Shown in pieces: positions 27,816 through 36,390 of a stretch of DNA of 55,301 bases (the stretch's first letter is position 1; each line of letters begins with the position of its first letter). Both the position numbers and the translations under genes were made by a program. A model generated the notes under the pieces. The model saw only the letters and a program-made list of their open reading frames with translations. It was not told where the DNA came from and searched no databases. Source of the DNA: Paracraurococcus ruber (GTDB lineage: Bacteria; Pseudomonadota; Alphaproteobacteria; Acetobacterales; Acetobacteraceae); NCBI RefSeq assembly GCF_004353985.1, contig NZ_SMOA01000014.1, positions 1-55,301 of the forward strand, in the 5' to 3' direction.

Positions 27816-28808
27816 CTACTGCACCTTGATGTCGCGCGCCTTCACCAGGGCGCGCCATTTCGCCGTCTCCTTCTCCAGATAGGCCGGGAAGGCCTCTGGC
27901 GGTTCGACGATCGGCGTGACGGCCAGGGACGCGTAGCGGTCCCGCGTGTCCGCCGCCGTCAGGGCCTGGGCGCAGGCGGCGTTCAGCCGCCGCAGGATCG
28001 CCGGTGGGGTGCCGGCGGGCGCCAGCATCGCCAGGTGCTCGACCACCTCATAGCCGTCGAAGCCGAGCTCGCGGAAGGTCGGGACCTCGGGCGCCAGCGG
28101 GCTCCGCTGCGCCGTGGTGACCGCCAGCGCCCGCAGGTCGCCCGCCTGCATCATGGGCAGCACGGCGGAGGCCGGCATCAGCACCAGGCTCGCCTCCCGC
28201 GCCAGCACCGCCTGGATGGCCGGGGCGCCGCCGCGATAGCCCACCTCCATCACCGGCGCGCCGGAGAGCTGCAGGAACCACTCCGCCGCCAGGTGGGTGG
28301 TCGCGCCGATGCCGGGATTGGCGTAGGTCTCCCGCCGGCCCGGCTGCTTCGCCAGGGCGACGAACTCGGCCAGGGTCCGGGCCGGGAAGTCGCGGTGGAC
28401 GCAGGCGAAGATGGGCATGGCGGCCAGCAGGCCGACGCCGGTGAAGGCGCGCTCCGCGTCGTAGGGCACCTGGTAGATCAGCGGCGCGATGGCATAGGTG
28501 CTGTTGGGCGCCACCACCACGGTGTAGCCATCCGGCCGCGCCCGGGCGGCGGCGGCCATGCCGATGGTGCCGTTGGCGCCGACCCGGTTCTCCACCGGGA
28601 CGGGCTGGCCGAGGATGGGTTGCAGATGCCCGGCCAGGATGCGGGCGAAGGCATCGGTGGACCCGCCGGCGCCCCAGGGCACCAGCATGGTGATGGGCCG
28701 GTTGGGCCACGGGGCCTCTGCCTGTGCCAGGGCGGTGGCGGGGCCGAGCCCCGCGAGCAGCCCAAGCCCCGCGGCTTGCCTGCCGAATTCCCGTCTCGTG
28801 CGACGCAT
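27816..28808 (-). CDS. TctC/Bug family periplasmic binding protein (330 aa)
   Basis: Extracytoplasmic solute-binding protein of the tripartite tricarboxylate transporter family. The N-terminus MRRTRREFGRQAAGLGLLAG, ending ALAQA, is an export signal with a twin-arginine-like RREFGRQ. The mature protein has the family marks RPITMLVPWGAGGSTDAFAR, VENRVGANGTIG, PDGYTVVVAPNS, VPYDAERAFT and the late LAPEVPTFRELGF. The ligand (a carboxylate in known cases) cannot be assigned. No TctA/TctB membrane genes are adjacent, which is usual for the many orphan Bug proteins. Start 28808 has GGGAGG upstream. Confidence 0.93.
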   Translation of the reverse strand: MRRTRREFGRQAAGLGLLAGLGPATALAQAEAPWPNRPITMLVPWGAGGSTDAFARILAGHLQPILGQPVPVENRVGANGTIGMAAAARARPDGYTVVVAPNSTYAIAPLIYQVPYDAERAFTGVGLLAAMPIFACVHRDFPARTLAEFVALAKQPGRRETYANPGIGATTHLAAEWFLQLSGAPVMEVGYRGGAPAIQAVLAREASLVLMPASAVLPMMQAGDLRALAVTTAQRSPLAPEVPTFRELGFDGYEVVEHLAMLAPAGTPPAILRRLNAACAQALTAADTRDRYASLAVTPIVEPPEAFPAYLEKETAKWRALVKARDIKVQ

Positions 28809-28967
28809 AGGCTTGCCCTCCCTGCCGGTCTTGTTGGCAGGAACGCTAGCGCGAGCGGCGGCTTTGTTGAACCCGGATGCCGTCCGCGCGCGGCCGCCGG
28901 GCGCCCGGCGCGCTCTTGTCAAGCCGATCCGCCGCGCGGCGGATCCCGGTGCCGTCGATCCCCGGCC

Positions 28968-29252
28968 TCACCAGCCGCGGTAATAGCCGGGCCGGCCGTA
29001 ATACCCGCCATAGGCCGGCTGGTAGCCGCCGCGATAGCCGCCATAGCCGCCACGGTAGCCGCCATACCCGCCGGCATAGTGCCGGTGCCGCGGCTGGTCG
29101 GAGGCGGCGCCCGCAGCCAGCGCCGCGGCGGCGCCGACGCCGGCGCCCAGCAGCAGCGTGTTGCCCCAATTGGTCGAGCCATCGGGGTTCTGGCAGCCGC
29201 CCAGCAGCAGGGCGGCGGAGAGGCCGGCGGCGGCGAGCAGGCGCTTGGTCAT
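28968..29252 (-). CDS. Small Gly/Tyr-rich lipoprotein (94 aa)
   Basis: Lipoprotein signal peptide MTKRLLAAAGLSAALLLGGC with lipobox LGGC (Cys20). The mature part has a short glycine/alanine-zipper-like hydrophobic stretch (LLLGAGVGAAAALAAGAA, 33-50) and then a Tyr/Gly/Arg repeat tail (61-94, based on GGY and RGGY units). Likely tethered to the inner or outer membrane with a low-complexity periplasmic tail. Function unknown; similar small proteins are common but poorly characterised. Start 29252 is preceded by AGGAGG. Confidence 0.82.
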   Translation of the reverse strand: MTKRLLAAAGLSAALLLGGCQNPDGSTNWGNTLLLGAGVGAAAALAAGAASDQPRHRHYAGGYGGYRGGYGGYRGGYQPAYGGYYGRPGYYRGW

Positions 29253-29407
29253 GGTCGGGAACCTCCTGTGGGAGGCAACTTGCCGGAGCCGCATGGCGTG
29301 GCTTCGGCGCCACCGCGGCGCCGATGTGGCGGCTGCGGCAGGATCGTGGCGGCTGCGACGCCCCCGGGCACGGGAAAGCGGGGGCGGGCGGGGGCGCGGC
29401 CGCGCCG

Positions 29408-30730
29408 TCACGGCGGCACGGGGCAGTAGAAGTCCTCCCCCGCCGAGCGCAGCAGGCTGGTCCGGAAGGAAATCGGCGCATCCGCAGTCTCCAGCGCCGC
29501 CCATTTGCAGGCGAAGGAGGTCGGGCGATGCCGGAACAGCGCCGCGGCGCCGCCTGCCGCCTCCAGGTCGCGGAAATGCACCGGCACGGTCCAGTCGCGC
29601 GCCGGGATGGCGAAGGCCAGCAGATTGGCCGCCAGCACCAGCCCGCCCAGCCCGGCGGACAACCGCAGCGGCCAGGCCGGCAGCGGCACCGCCAGCAGCA
29701 GCACCAGCAGGGCGGGGAGCATCAGGCGCTCGCCCGGATTGACGATGCCGCGGGCGTTCTGCGGCAGCAGCAGGAACAGTGCCAGCAGCGCCGCGGCGGC
29801 CAGCAGCAGCGGCCAGCGCCGGACCCCGCCGCGCCACAGCCCCAGCGCCAGCGCCGCCAGGACCAGCCCGGCATAGGTCAGGTTGGCGGCGCTGCCGGCC
29901 CAGTAGGCCGCCGGCCGCAGCACCTCGTCGCCGCCGCCGGCGAAGACGAAATTGTGGTAGGGCCCGATCTTGGCGACCGTATAGGCCTTGAAGGCCAGGA
30001 ACCGCGCGACGCCGCCCATGGCGCTGGTCGGCTCCCCGCCGCCATCGCCCGCCAGCACGTACCAGACGCCCAGCAGCCCCGGCAGCGCGAGGCCCATCAC
30101 CGCCCCGCGCAGCCGCCGCGCCAGCAGCGCCTCCGCCCCCACCACCGCGGCGAAGGCGGCGAAGGTGGCGGCGTGGGAGAGGAAGATCGCCGTGCCGAAG
30201 GCGGCGATCGGCCCGGCCTGCAGCCGCCGCGGCGCCGGCAGCAGGAACCAGCCGGCCAGCAGCAGCAGGCCAAGCTGGTAGTTCAGGTAGCCGTTCCAGA
30301 AAGTGGCATTGCAGACCACGGAGACCAGCAGCACCACCGCCAGGCTCCGCGCCGCGCCCGGCTGCCAGCGGCGGGCTAGGGCGAGGCACAGTGCGAGCCC
30401 CGCCCCGAGCAGGGCCAGCACGAAGACCCGCGCCGCGACGGCGGGCGGCAGGACCAGGCAGAGCAGGCCGAGGATCGCCTGCGTCAGGCTGTTCGGCACG
30501 GGATGCCCGACCAGCTCCACCCCGGGCACCGGCTGCCCGCTGGCCAACCGCGCCAGCAGGGCCCCCTGATACGCCCATTCGGCGAAATCCTGCAGCGGCG
30601 GGTAGGGCGACAGCAGCATCGGCACGGCGATGGCGGCGGCAAGCAGCGTCGCCGGCAGCCACCAGGGCAGCCAGGCGCGCGGCGCCGTCCGGGCTTGCGG
30701 GACGGCGCCCGATCCGGTGATGGCGGTCAT
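29408..30730 (-). CDS. Polytopic membrane protein, glycosyltransferase-like (440 aa), unknown
   Basis: Roughly ten to twelve hydrophobic helices, for example WWLPATLLAAAIAVPMLL, AARVFVLALLGAGLALCLAL, SLAVVLLVSVVCNATFW and LLLLAGWFLLPA. The first periplasmic loop contains YPPLQDFAEWAYQGALLARL, a short acidic motif after helix 1 as in lipid-linked sugar transferases (GT-C type), which is the best guess. A C-terminal soluble segment of about 60 residues holds CKWAALETAD. No catalytic motif proves the function. Start 30730 follows GGAAGGGG. Divergent from rpsB. Confidence 0.7.
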   Translation of the reverse strand: MTAITGSGAVPQARTAPRAWLPWWLPATLLAAAIAVPMLLSPYPPLQDFAEWAYQGALLARLASGQPVPGVELVGHPVPNSLTQAILGLLCLVLPPAVAARVFVLALLGAGLALCLALARRWQPGAARSLAVVLLVSVVCNATFWNGYLNYQLGLLLLAGWFLLPAPRRLQAGPIAAFGTAIFLSHAATFAAFAAVVGAEALLARRLRGAVMGLALPGLLGVWYVLAGDGGGEPTSAMGGVARFLAFKAYTVAKIGPYHNFVFAGGGDEVLRPAAYWAGSAANLTYAGLVLAALALGLWRGGVRRWPLLLAAAALLALFLLLPQNARGIVNPGERLMLPALLVLLLAVPLPAWPLRLSAGLGGLVLAANLLAFAIPARDWTVPVHFRDLEAAGGAAALFRHRPTSFACKWAALETADAPISFRTSLLRSAGEDFYCPVPP

Positions 30731-31040
30731 CGGCGCCCCTTCCTTGCTGCGCTGCGGCATGCGGCAGTAGGGCTTGGCCCGGGACATTGTCTGCCCGCCG
30801 CGGCCCGGCCTGACGCGGACGTGTTGCCGGGCCGGCATCGGCCGCCCGCGGCTGTTGCCCCGGGCCGCCCGGCATGCCATAGGGGCGCCGCCGGCGGGGG
30901 AGGTGTCCCGCGCCGGCAAATCCGCACGCGGCGCGCCCTTCCTTCCCCTGGCTTGCCAGGGGGGCGGGGTCCGGTCCGGGGAGACATCCCGGAACGCGCC
31001 GCGGAGGCCCAACCGGACTGTCTTGGAAGGATTTCGCCCC
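30731..31040. other. Region upstream of rpsB
   Basis: 310 bases between divergent genes, containing the rpsB promoter and leader. Its 3' part carries the stem-loops at 30945-31018. I see no gene. Confidence 0.5.
30945..31018 (+). promoter_or_regulatory. Structured rpsB leader candidate
   Basis: A tight hairpin CCCCTGGC-TT-GCCAGGGG (30945-30962) is followed by an outer stem GTCCGGT (30969-30975) / ACCGGAC (31012-31018) enclosing an inner stem CCGGG (30976-30980) / CCCGG (30988-30992). It ends 22 bases before the rpsB start. S2 represses its own operon in other bacteria through the leader; whether this is such an element is unproven. Confidence 0.35.
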
Positions 31041-31910
31041 ATGGCGATGCCACAGGTTTCCCTGCGCGCCCTGCTCGAGGCCGGCGTGCATTTCGGCCAT
31101 CACACGCGGCGCTGGAACCCGCGCATGGCCCCCTACATCTTCGGCGTGCGCAACCAGGTCCATATCCTGGACCTGCAGCAGACCGTGCCGATGATGGACC
31201 GCGCGCTGCGGGCGGTGCGGGACGTGGTGGCGGCCGGCGGCCGCGTGCTGTTCGTCGGCACCAAGAAGGCGGCGGCGGAGTATGTGGCGGAAGCGGCGAC
31301 CCGCTGCGGCCAGTACTACGTCAACCACCGCTGGCTCGGCGGCATGCTGACCAACTGGAAGACGATCACCGGCTCCATCAAGCGCCTGAAGCAGATGGAG
31401 GAGCAGCTCTCCGGCAACGTCCAGGGCCTCACCAAGAAGGAGGTCCTGATGCTGACGCGGGAGAAGGAGAAGCTCGACCGCGCCCTCGGCGGCATCAAGG
31501 AGATGGGCGGGCTGCCCGACATCATCTTCGTGATCGACGTGGTGAAGGAGAAGCTGGCGATCGAGGAGGCCAACAAGCTCGGCATCCCCGTCGTCGCCGT
31601 GGTGGACTCCAACGCCGATCCGCAGGGCGTCGCCTTCCCGATCCCGGGCAATGACGACGCGATCCGCGCCATCAACCTCTATTGCGACATGGTCGCCGGC
31701 GCGGTGTTCGACGGCATCTCGGCCGAGCTGCAGGCCAGCGGCGTCGACCTCGGCGCGTCCGAGGAGGTGGTGGCCGAGCCCGACCTGACCGAGGGCGAGC
31801 CCGTGCTGGCCGAGGCCCAGGCCAGCCCGACGGCCGGCCTCGACGCCGGGACCCTGGAGACGATGGTCCAGGCGGGCGAGCCCGAAGGCACCCCCGCCGA
31901 GACCGCCTGA
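31041..31910 (+). CDS. rpsB: 30S ribosomal protein S2 (289 aa)
   Basis: Small-subunit ribosomal protein. N-terminal [20 protein letters not shown] with [13 protein letters not shown], the conserved [11 protein letters not shown] and [17 protein letters not shown], and [15 protein letters not shown]. The C-terminal 45 residues (after about 245) form an acidic Glu/Ala/Pro-rich tail common in alphaproteobacterial S2. Start 31041 preceded by GGAAGG. First gene of the translation/envelope cluster. Confidence 0.97.
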   Translation: MAMPQVSLRALLEAGVHFGHHTRRWNPRMAPYIFGVRNQVHILDLQQTVPMMDRALRAVRDVVAAGGRVLFVGTKKAAAEYVAEAATRCGQYYVNHRWLGGMLTNWKTITGSIKRLKQMEEQLSGNVQGLTKKEVLMLTREKEKLDRALGGIKEMGGLPDIIFVIDVVKEKLAIEEANKLGIPVVAVVDSNADPQGVAFPIPGNDDAIRAINLYCDMVAGAVFDGISAELQASGVDLGASEEVVAEPDLTEGEPVLAEAQASPTAGLDAGTLETMVQAGEPEGTPAETA

Positions 31911-32069
31911 CGCCCGCCCGCCCCGGCGGCAGCCGGGCGGGATCCGATGCCGGCAGGATGCTCCGGGCGGCGGCCGCACAGGCCCCGCCCGGCAGCGTTC
32001 CGGCCGAAGCTGCCAGCCGCGACGCTGCCAGCCGACCTGTACGAAGCCGAAGGACACGGGAGAGCCCCC

Positions 32070-32990
32070 ATGGCCGAGATCACCGCCGCGATGGTGCGGG
32101 ACCTGCGCGACAAGACCGGCGCCGGGATGATGGACTGCAAGAAGGCCCTGACCGAGGCGGGCGGCGACATGGAAGCCGCGATCGACTGGCTGCGGAAGAA
32201 GGGCCTGTCGGCCGCCGCCAAGAAGTCCGGCCGCGTCGCGGCCGAGGGGCTGGTCGGCGTCGCCACCGCGCCGCAGGTCGGCGCCATGGTCGAGGTGAAT
32301 GCTGAGACGGACTTCGTCGCGCGCAACGAGCAGTTCCAGAATTTCGTCTCCGAGGTCGCCGGCCTGATCCTCTCGGTCGGCGACGATGTCGAGACGATCA
32401 AGGCGGCGCGCTTCCCCGGCACCGGCCATTCGGTGGCCGAGGAGCTGACGCGGCTGATCGCCACCATCGGCGAGAACATGACCATCCGCCGCGCCAAGCG
32501 GCTGGAGGTCAATGAGGGCACGGTGGCCACCTACACCCACAACGTCATCAAGCCGGGGCTCGGCAAGATCGGCGTGCTGGTGGCGCTGGAAGGCAAGTCG
32601 GAGATCGACGCGCTGGAGCAGCTCGGCCGGCAGATCGGCATGCATGTCGCGGCCGCCCGGCCGGAGGCGCTGGACGTCTCGGTGGTCGATCCCTCGGCCC
32701 TGGCACGCGAGCGCGCGGTGCTCGAGGAGCAGGCCCGCGGGTCCGGCAAGCCGCCGGCGGTGATCGAGAAGATGGTCGAGGGCCGGATCCGCAAGTACTA
32801 CGAGGAAGTGGTGCTGCTGGAGCAGGTCTGGGTGCATGACGGCGAGACCCGGGTGAAGGAGATCGTCCGCAAGGCGGGCGGCAGCCTGACCGGCTTCGCC
32901 CGCTTCCAGCTCGGCGAGGGCATCGACAAGCCGACCGGCCCGGACTTCGCCGCCGAGGTCGCGGCCGCCGCCGGCACCGCGCCGGCCTGA
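32070..32990 (+). CDS. tsf: Elongation factor Ts (306 aa)
   Basis: Nucleotide exchange factor for EF-Tu. The N-terminal UBA-like domain [20 protein letters not shown], then [20 protein letters not shown], carries the signature; [13 protein letters not shown] is the EF-Tu contact; two dimerisation subdomains follow ([13 protein letters not shown], and [20 protein letters not shown]). Normal length. Start 32070 preceded by GGGAGAG. Downstream of rpsB by 159 bases. Confidence 0.97.
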   Translation: MAEITAAMVRDLRDKTGAGMMDCKKALTEAGGDMEAAIDWLRKKGLSAAAKKSGRVAAEGLVGVATAPQVGAMVEVNAETDFVARNEQFQNFVSEVAGLILSVGDDVETIKAARFPGTGHSVAEELTRLIATIGENMTIRRAKRLEVNEGTVATYTHNVIKPGLGKIGVLVALEGKSEIDALEQLGRQIGMHVAAARPEALDVSVVDPSALARERAVLEEQARGSGKPPAVIEKMVEGRIRKYYEEVVLLEQVWVHDGETRVKEIVRKAGGSLTGFARFQLGEGIDKPTGPDFAAEVAAAAGTAPA

Positions 32991-33033
32991 GCCTGCCCGG
33001 CGCGGCAGGGGCCTCCCCCAGCCGCGCCAACCG

Positions 33034-33087
33034 CCTGGGTCCCGGCCCGGGCGCACCCAGGGCCGCCGGTACCGCCGCCCGGTACCG
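33034..33087 (+). terminator. Two hairpins between tsf and pyrH
   Basis: First, CCTGGGT (33034-33040) pairs with ACCCAGG (33055-33061). Second, CGGTACCG occurs at 33067-33074 and 33080-33087; being a palindrome, the two copies can form an 8-bp stem with a 5-base loop. They lie 44-97 bases past the tsf stop and may end or attenuate the rpsB-tsf transcript. Confidence 0.45.
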
Positions 33088-33235
33088 TTGCCGAGCGTGT
33101 ACTTCGCCGGCCGGCCGGCCCGCGCCGCCCCCGGCCGCCGCACCCCACCCGGCCTCTCAGGGCGGTGTTGATTCCCGCGCTTGCCCGGCGGGAGGGGGGT
33201 GCCTATCTTCAGCCGCCTGCCGTGACGGTCCCATA

Positions 33236-33967
33236 ATGAGCACAGCGCCCGCAGCCGCCAGCTACAAGCGTGTCATGCTCAAGGTGTCCGGCGAGGCACT
33301 GATGGGCGAGCGCGACTACGGCCTCGACACCGCCACGCTCCGCCGCATCGCCGAGGACGTGAAGGGCGTGGTGGCGCTCGGCGTCGAGGTATGCCTGGTG
33401 ATCGGCGGCGGCAACATCTTCCGCGGCATCGCCGGCGCCGCTGCCGGCATGGACCGTGCCCAGGCCGACTACATGGGCATGCTGGCGACGGTGATGAACG
33501 CGCTCGGCATGCAGTCGGCGCTGGAGAAGGCCGGCATCCCGACCCGGGTGCAGAGCGCGATCGCCATGCAGTCGGTCTGCGAGCCCTATATCCGCCGCCG
33601 CGCCATCCGCCACATGGAGAAGGGACGCGTCGTCATCTTCGCCGCCGGCACGGGCAACCCGTTCTTCACCACCGACACCGCCGCCGCGCTGCGCGCCGCC
33701 GAGATGGGCTGCGATGCGCTGCTGAAGGGCACCCAGGTAGACGGCGTCTATTCCGCCGACCCGCGGAAGAACCCGCAGGCCGAGCGCTATGTGACGCTGA
33801 CCTATCTCGACATGCTGGCGCGCGACCTGGCGGTGATGGACGCCGCCGCGATCTCGCTCTGCCGCGAGAACAAGCTGCCGATCATCGTGTTCAACATCCA
33901 CGAGCCGGGCGCCTTCACCGCCGTCATGCGCGGCGAGGGCAAATTCACCACGGTGCTGGAGCACTAG
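33236..33967 (+). CDS. pyrH: UMP kinase (243 aa)
   Basis: Phosphorylates UMP to UDP, hexameric bacterial type. [20 protein letters not shown] holds the ATP/phosphate loop start (K-x-SGE), [16 protein letters not shown] the nucleotide loop, [19 protein letters not shown] the UMP/ATP site, and [19 protein letters not shown] the family C-terminal motif. Length normal. Start ATG 33236 has only a weak ribosome binding site. Confidence 0.97.
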   Translation: MSTAPAAASYKRVMLKVSGEALMGERDYGLDTATLRRIAEDVKGVVALGVEVCLVIGGGNIFRGIAGAAAGMDRAQADYMGMLATVMNALGMQSALEKAGIPTRVQSAIAMQSVCEPYIRRRAIRHMEKGRVVIFAAGTGNPFFTTDTAAALRAAEMGCDALLKGTQVDGVYSADPRKNPQAERYVTLTYLDMLARDLAVMDAAAISLCRENKLPIIVFNIHEPGAFTAVMRGEGKFTTVLEH

Positions 33968-34041
33968 CCGGCGCCGCCGGCGCCGGGCCGAGGGGTTCCG
34001 CGCCGGCCGGGCCGTGCCAACGATACGGGGGACCAGGGGCC

Positions 34042-34614
34042 ATGCCGGCCGACCTCAAGACACTCAAGCAGGACCTGACGCGCCGGATGGATGGCGCCAT
34101 CGAACTGCTCAAGAAGGAATTCTCCGGCCTGCGCACCGGCCGCGCCAGCCCGGCGCTGCTCGAGCCCATTCGTGTCGAGGCCTATGGCAACAACCAGCCG
34201 CTGAACCAGGTGGCAAATGTCTCGGTCTCCGGCCCCGGCCTGTTGTCGGTCCAGGTCTGGGACAAGTCGGTGGTGAAGGCGGTCGAGATCGCCATCCGCG
34301 ACTCCGGCCTCGGCCTCAACCCGCAGACCGAGGGGCAGGTGATCCGCGTGCCGCTGCCGCCCCTGACGCAGGAGCGGCGGACGGAACTGGTGAAGACCGC
34401 GCACAAATACGCCGAGGCCGCGAAGGTCGCGATCCGCGGCGTCCGCCGCGACGGCATGGAGCAGGCGAAGGCGCAGGAGAAGGACAAGAAGGCGCCGATC
34501 AGCCAGGACGAGGCGAAGACCTGGTCGGACGAGATCCAGAAGCTGACCGACCAGTTCATCAAGACCGTCGACCAGACGCTGGCCGACAAGGAAAAGGACA
34601 TCAGGCAGGTCTGA
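34042..34614 (+). CDS. frr: Ribosome recycling factor (190 aa)
   Basis: Splits post-termination ribosomes with EF-G. Helical domain I ends (MDGAIELLKKEFSGLRTGRA, and C-terminal EIQKLTDQFIKTVDQTLADK with KEKDI) flank domain II (VEAYGNNQPLNQVANVSVSG). The conserved PLPPLTQERRTELVK and VRRDGM are present. Length slightly above average. Start 34042 with GGGG upstream, 74 bases after pyrH; uppS follows by five bases. Confidence 0.97.
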   Translation: MPADLKTLKQDLTRRMDGAIELLKKEFSGLRTGRASPALLEPIRVEAYGNNQPLNQVANVSVSGPGLLSVQVWDKSVVKAVEIAIRDSGLGLNPQTEGQVIRVPLPPLTQERRTELVKTAHKYAEAAKVAIRGVRRDGMEQAKAQEKDKKAPISQDEAKTWSDEIQKLTDQFIKTVDQTLADKEKDIRQV

Positions 34615-34619
34615 GCCCG

Positions 34620-35402
34620 GTGTCCGGTGCCCCCAAGCTGAGCCTCGCCCCGCTCGACACCCTGCCCGCCGCCGCCGCGACCCGCCGCGGTGGCGATTCG
34701 CGGGTGCCCGCGCATGTCGCCATCATCATGGACGGCAACCGCCGCTGGGCCGAGGCCCGCGGCCTGCCCGTGCCGCTCGGCCACAAGGCCGGGGCGGAAG
34801 CGGTCCGCCGCACCATCGAGGGCTGCGTCGAGCAGGGCGTCTCCTGGCTCACGCTCTTCGCCTTCTCCTCGGAGAACTGGTTGCGGCCGGCCGAGGAGGT
34901 GCGGGCGCTCACCGGCCTGCTGCGGCTGTACCTCCGGTCCGAGGTGGCGACGCTCGCCAAGGAGGGCATCCGGCTGCGGGTCATCGGCGACCGGTCCCGC
35001 TTCGGCGCGGAGACGGTGCGGGAGATCGAGCGCGCCGAGTCGCAGACCGCGCACGGCACGCGGCTGAACCTGACCGTCGCCCTGTCCTATGGCGGGCGGG
35101 CGGAGATCGTCGCCGCCGCGCGGGCGGTGGCGGAGGCGGCGAAGGCCGGCACGCTGGACCCGGCCTGCCTGGATGAGGGCCTGTTCGGCGAGCGGCTCTT
35201 CACCGCCGGGATGCCCGACCCCGACCTCATCATCCGCACCTCCGGCGAGCAGCGGCTGTCCAATTTCCTGCTCTGGCAGGCCGCCTATGCCGAGTTCGTC
35301 TTCCAGGAAGTGCTCTGGCCCGACTACGACGCCGAGGCGCTGGCCGATGCCATCCGCGACTATGGCCGGCGGGAGCGGCGCTACGGTGCCCGGACCGGCT
35401 GA
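34620..35402 (+). CDS. uppS: Undecaprenyl diphosphate synthase (260 aa)
   Basis: Cis-prenyltransferase making the C55 lipid carrier for envelope polymers. VAIIMDGNRRWAEARGLP contains the catalytic Asp38 and the first signature; GHKAGAEAVRRTIEGC, FAFSSENWLRP and the C-terminal PDLIIRTSGEQRLSNFLLWQ complete the family set. GTG start at 34620, five bases after frr; an extra 25-residue lead precedes the conserved domain. Its end overlaps the cdsA start by 17 bases. Confidence 0.96.
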   Translation: MSGAPKLSLAPLDTLPAAAATRRGGDSRVPAHVAIIMDGNRRWAEARGLPVPLGHKAGAEAVRRTIEGCVEQGVSWLTLFAFSSENWLRPAEEVRALTGLLRLYLRSEVATLAKEGIRLRVIGDRSRFGAETVREIERAESQTAHGTRLNLTVALSYGGRAEIVAAARAVAEAAKAGTLDPACLDEGLFGERLFTAGMPDPDLIIRTSGEQRLSNFLLWQAAYAEFVFQEVLWPDYDAEALADAIRDYGRRERRYGARTG

Positions 35403-36246
35403 CCCGGCGCCGCCGCTGCCCGCCCGCTGGCCGGACCTGCGCAAGCGGGCGATCTCGGCGGCGCTGCTGCTGCCGGCCGCCGTGCTCTGCATCTGGCTGG
35501 GGGCGGAAGCCTGGGCGGCGCTGATGGCCGCAGCCGTGGCGCTGCTGGCATGGGAATGGACCCGGCTCTGCGGCTTCTCCACCCGCCGGCTTCCGGGCAT
35601 GGCGGTGCCCCTGGTCACGCTCGCCGCCGGCACTTTGGCCGTGGAGCAGCGCTGGTCCTGGGCCCTCGGCCTGGTGGTGGCCGGGTTCCTGGGGCTCTGG
35701 GCCGCCGGCCGCCCGCCCGGGCTGCGGCGGGCGCAGCCGGGCTTCTGGCTCGCCTTCGGGCTGCTCTATATCGGCCTGGCCGGCATCGCGCTGATCCATC
35801 TGCGCGGGGACCAGGCGGCGGGGCGCGCCAATGTGCTGTTCCTCTTCCTCGTCGTCTGGGCCAGCGATATCGGCGCCTACCTGGCTGGCCGGCGCTTCGG
35901 CGGGCCGAAGCTCGCCCCCGCCATCTCCCCTAACAAGACTTGGTCGGGCGCGCTGGGGGGCCTTGGGGCCGCCATGCTGGTCGGCCTGCTGGCGGCAGCG
36001 GTGATCGAGGGCGGGACCATGCCGCCCGGTCGGGTGCTGCTGGTCGCCGCGGTCATCGGCGTGCTGGCCCAGGCGGGCGACCTGTTCGAAAGCTGGCTGA
36101 AGCGGCGCTTCCAGGTGAAGGACAGCTCCGCCCTCATCCCCGGGCATGGCGGCCTGCTGGACCGGCTGGACGGCGTGCTGCCGGCAGCGCCCGCGGCGGC
36201 GCTGCTGGGCGTGCTTCTGGGCCCTGGCGCCGCCCTGTGGCACTGA
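35386..36246 (+). CDS. cdsA: Phosphatidate cytidylyltransferase (286 aa)
   Basis: Integral membrane enzyme making CDP-diacylglycerol for phospholipids. About seven to eight hydrophobic helices; the C-terminal signature runs SPNKTWSGALGGLGAAML and GDLFESWLKRRFQVKDSSA, then PGHGGLLDRLDGVL with the metal-binding Asp residues. GTG start at 35386 inside uppS with GGGAG upstream implies translational coupling. Confidence 0.94.
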   Translation: MPGPADPAPPLPARWPDLRKRAISAALLLPAAVLCIWLGAEAWAALMAAAVALLAWEWTRLCGFSTRRLPGMAVPLVTLAAGTLAVEQRWSWALGLVVAGFLGLWAAGRPPGLRRAQPGFWLAFGLLYIGLAGIALIHLRGDQAAGRANVLFLFLVVWASDIGAYLAGRRFGGPKLAPAISPNKTWSGALGGLGAAMLVGLLAAAVIEGGTMPPGRVLLVAAVIGVLAQAGDLFESWLKRRFQVKDSSALIPGHGGLLDRLDGVLPAAPAAALLGVLLGPGAALWH

Positions 36247-36309
36247 CGCAACAGGCGCTTGGCCGCGCTTCGCATTTCCCACCATGACGGTCGGAAAGGA
36301 CGCTAGGCT

Positions 36310-36335
36310 CGGCTGTCAGCCCCGGATGACAGCCG
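36310..36335 (+). terminator. Inverted repeat between cdsA and dxr
   Basis: CGGCTGTCA (36310-36318) and TGACAGCCG (36327-36335): perfect 9-bp stem with an 8-base loop, 64 bases after cdsA and 56 before dxr. May be a terminator or an operator for dxr. Confidence 0.45.
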
Positions 36336-36390
36336 GTATCGTCAACACCCTACCGGCGGGCACCCGCCCCTGCCGGGCGAGAGACCAGCA

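Noticed and set aside
28968-33143. A 1391-codon open frame on the minus strand across several genes
   Set aside because: It runs antisense through rpsB and tsf and out of frame through the membrane protein gene; only its last 95 codons, the small lipoprotein, are real.
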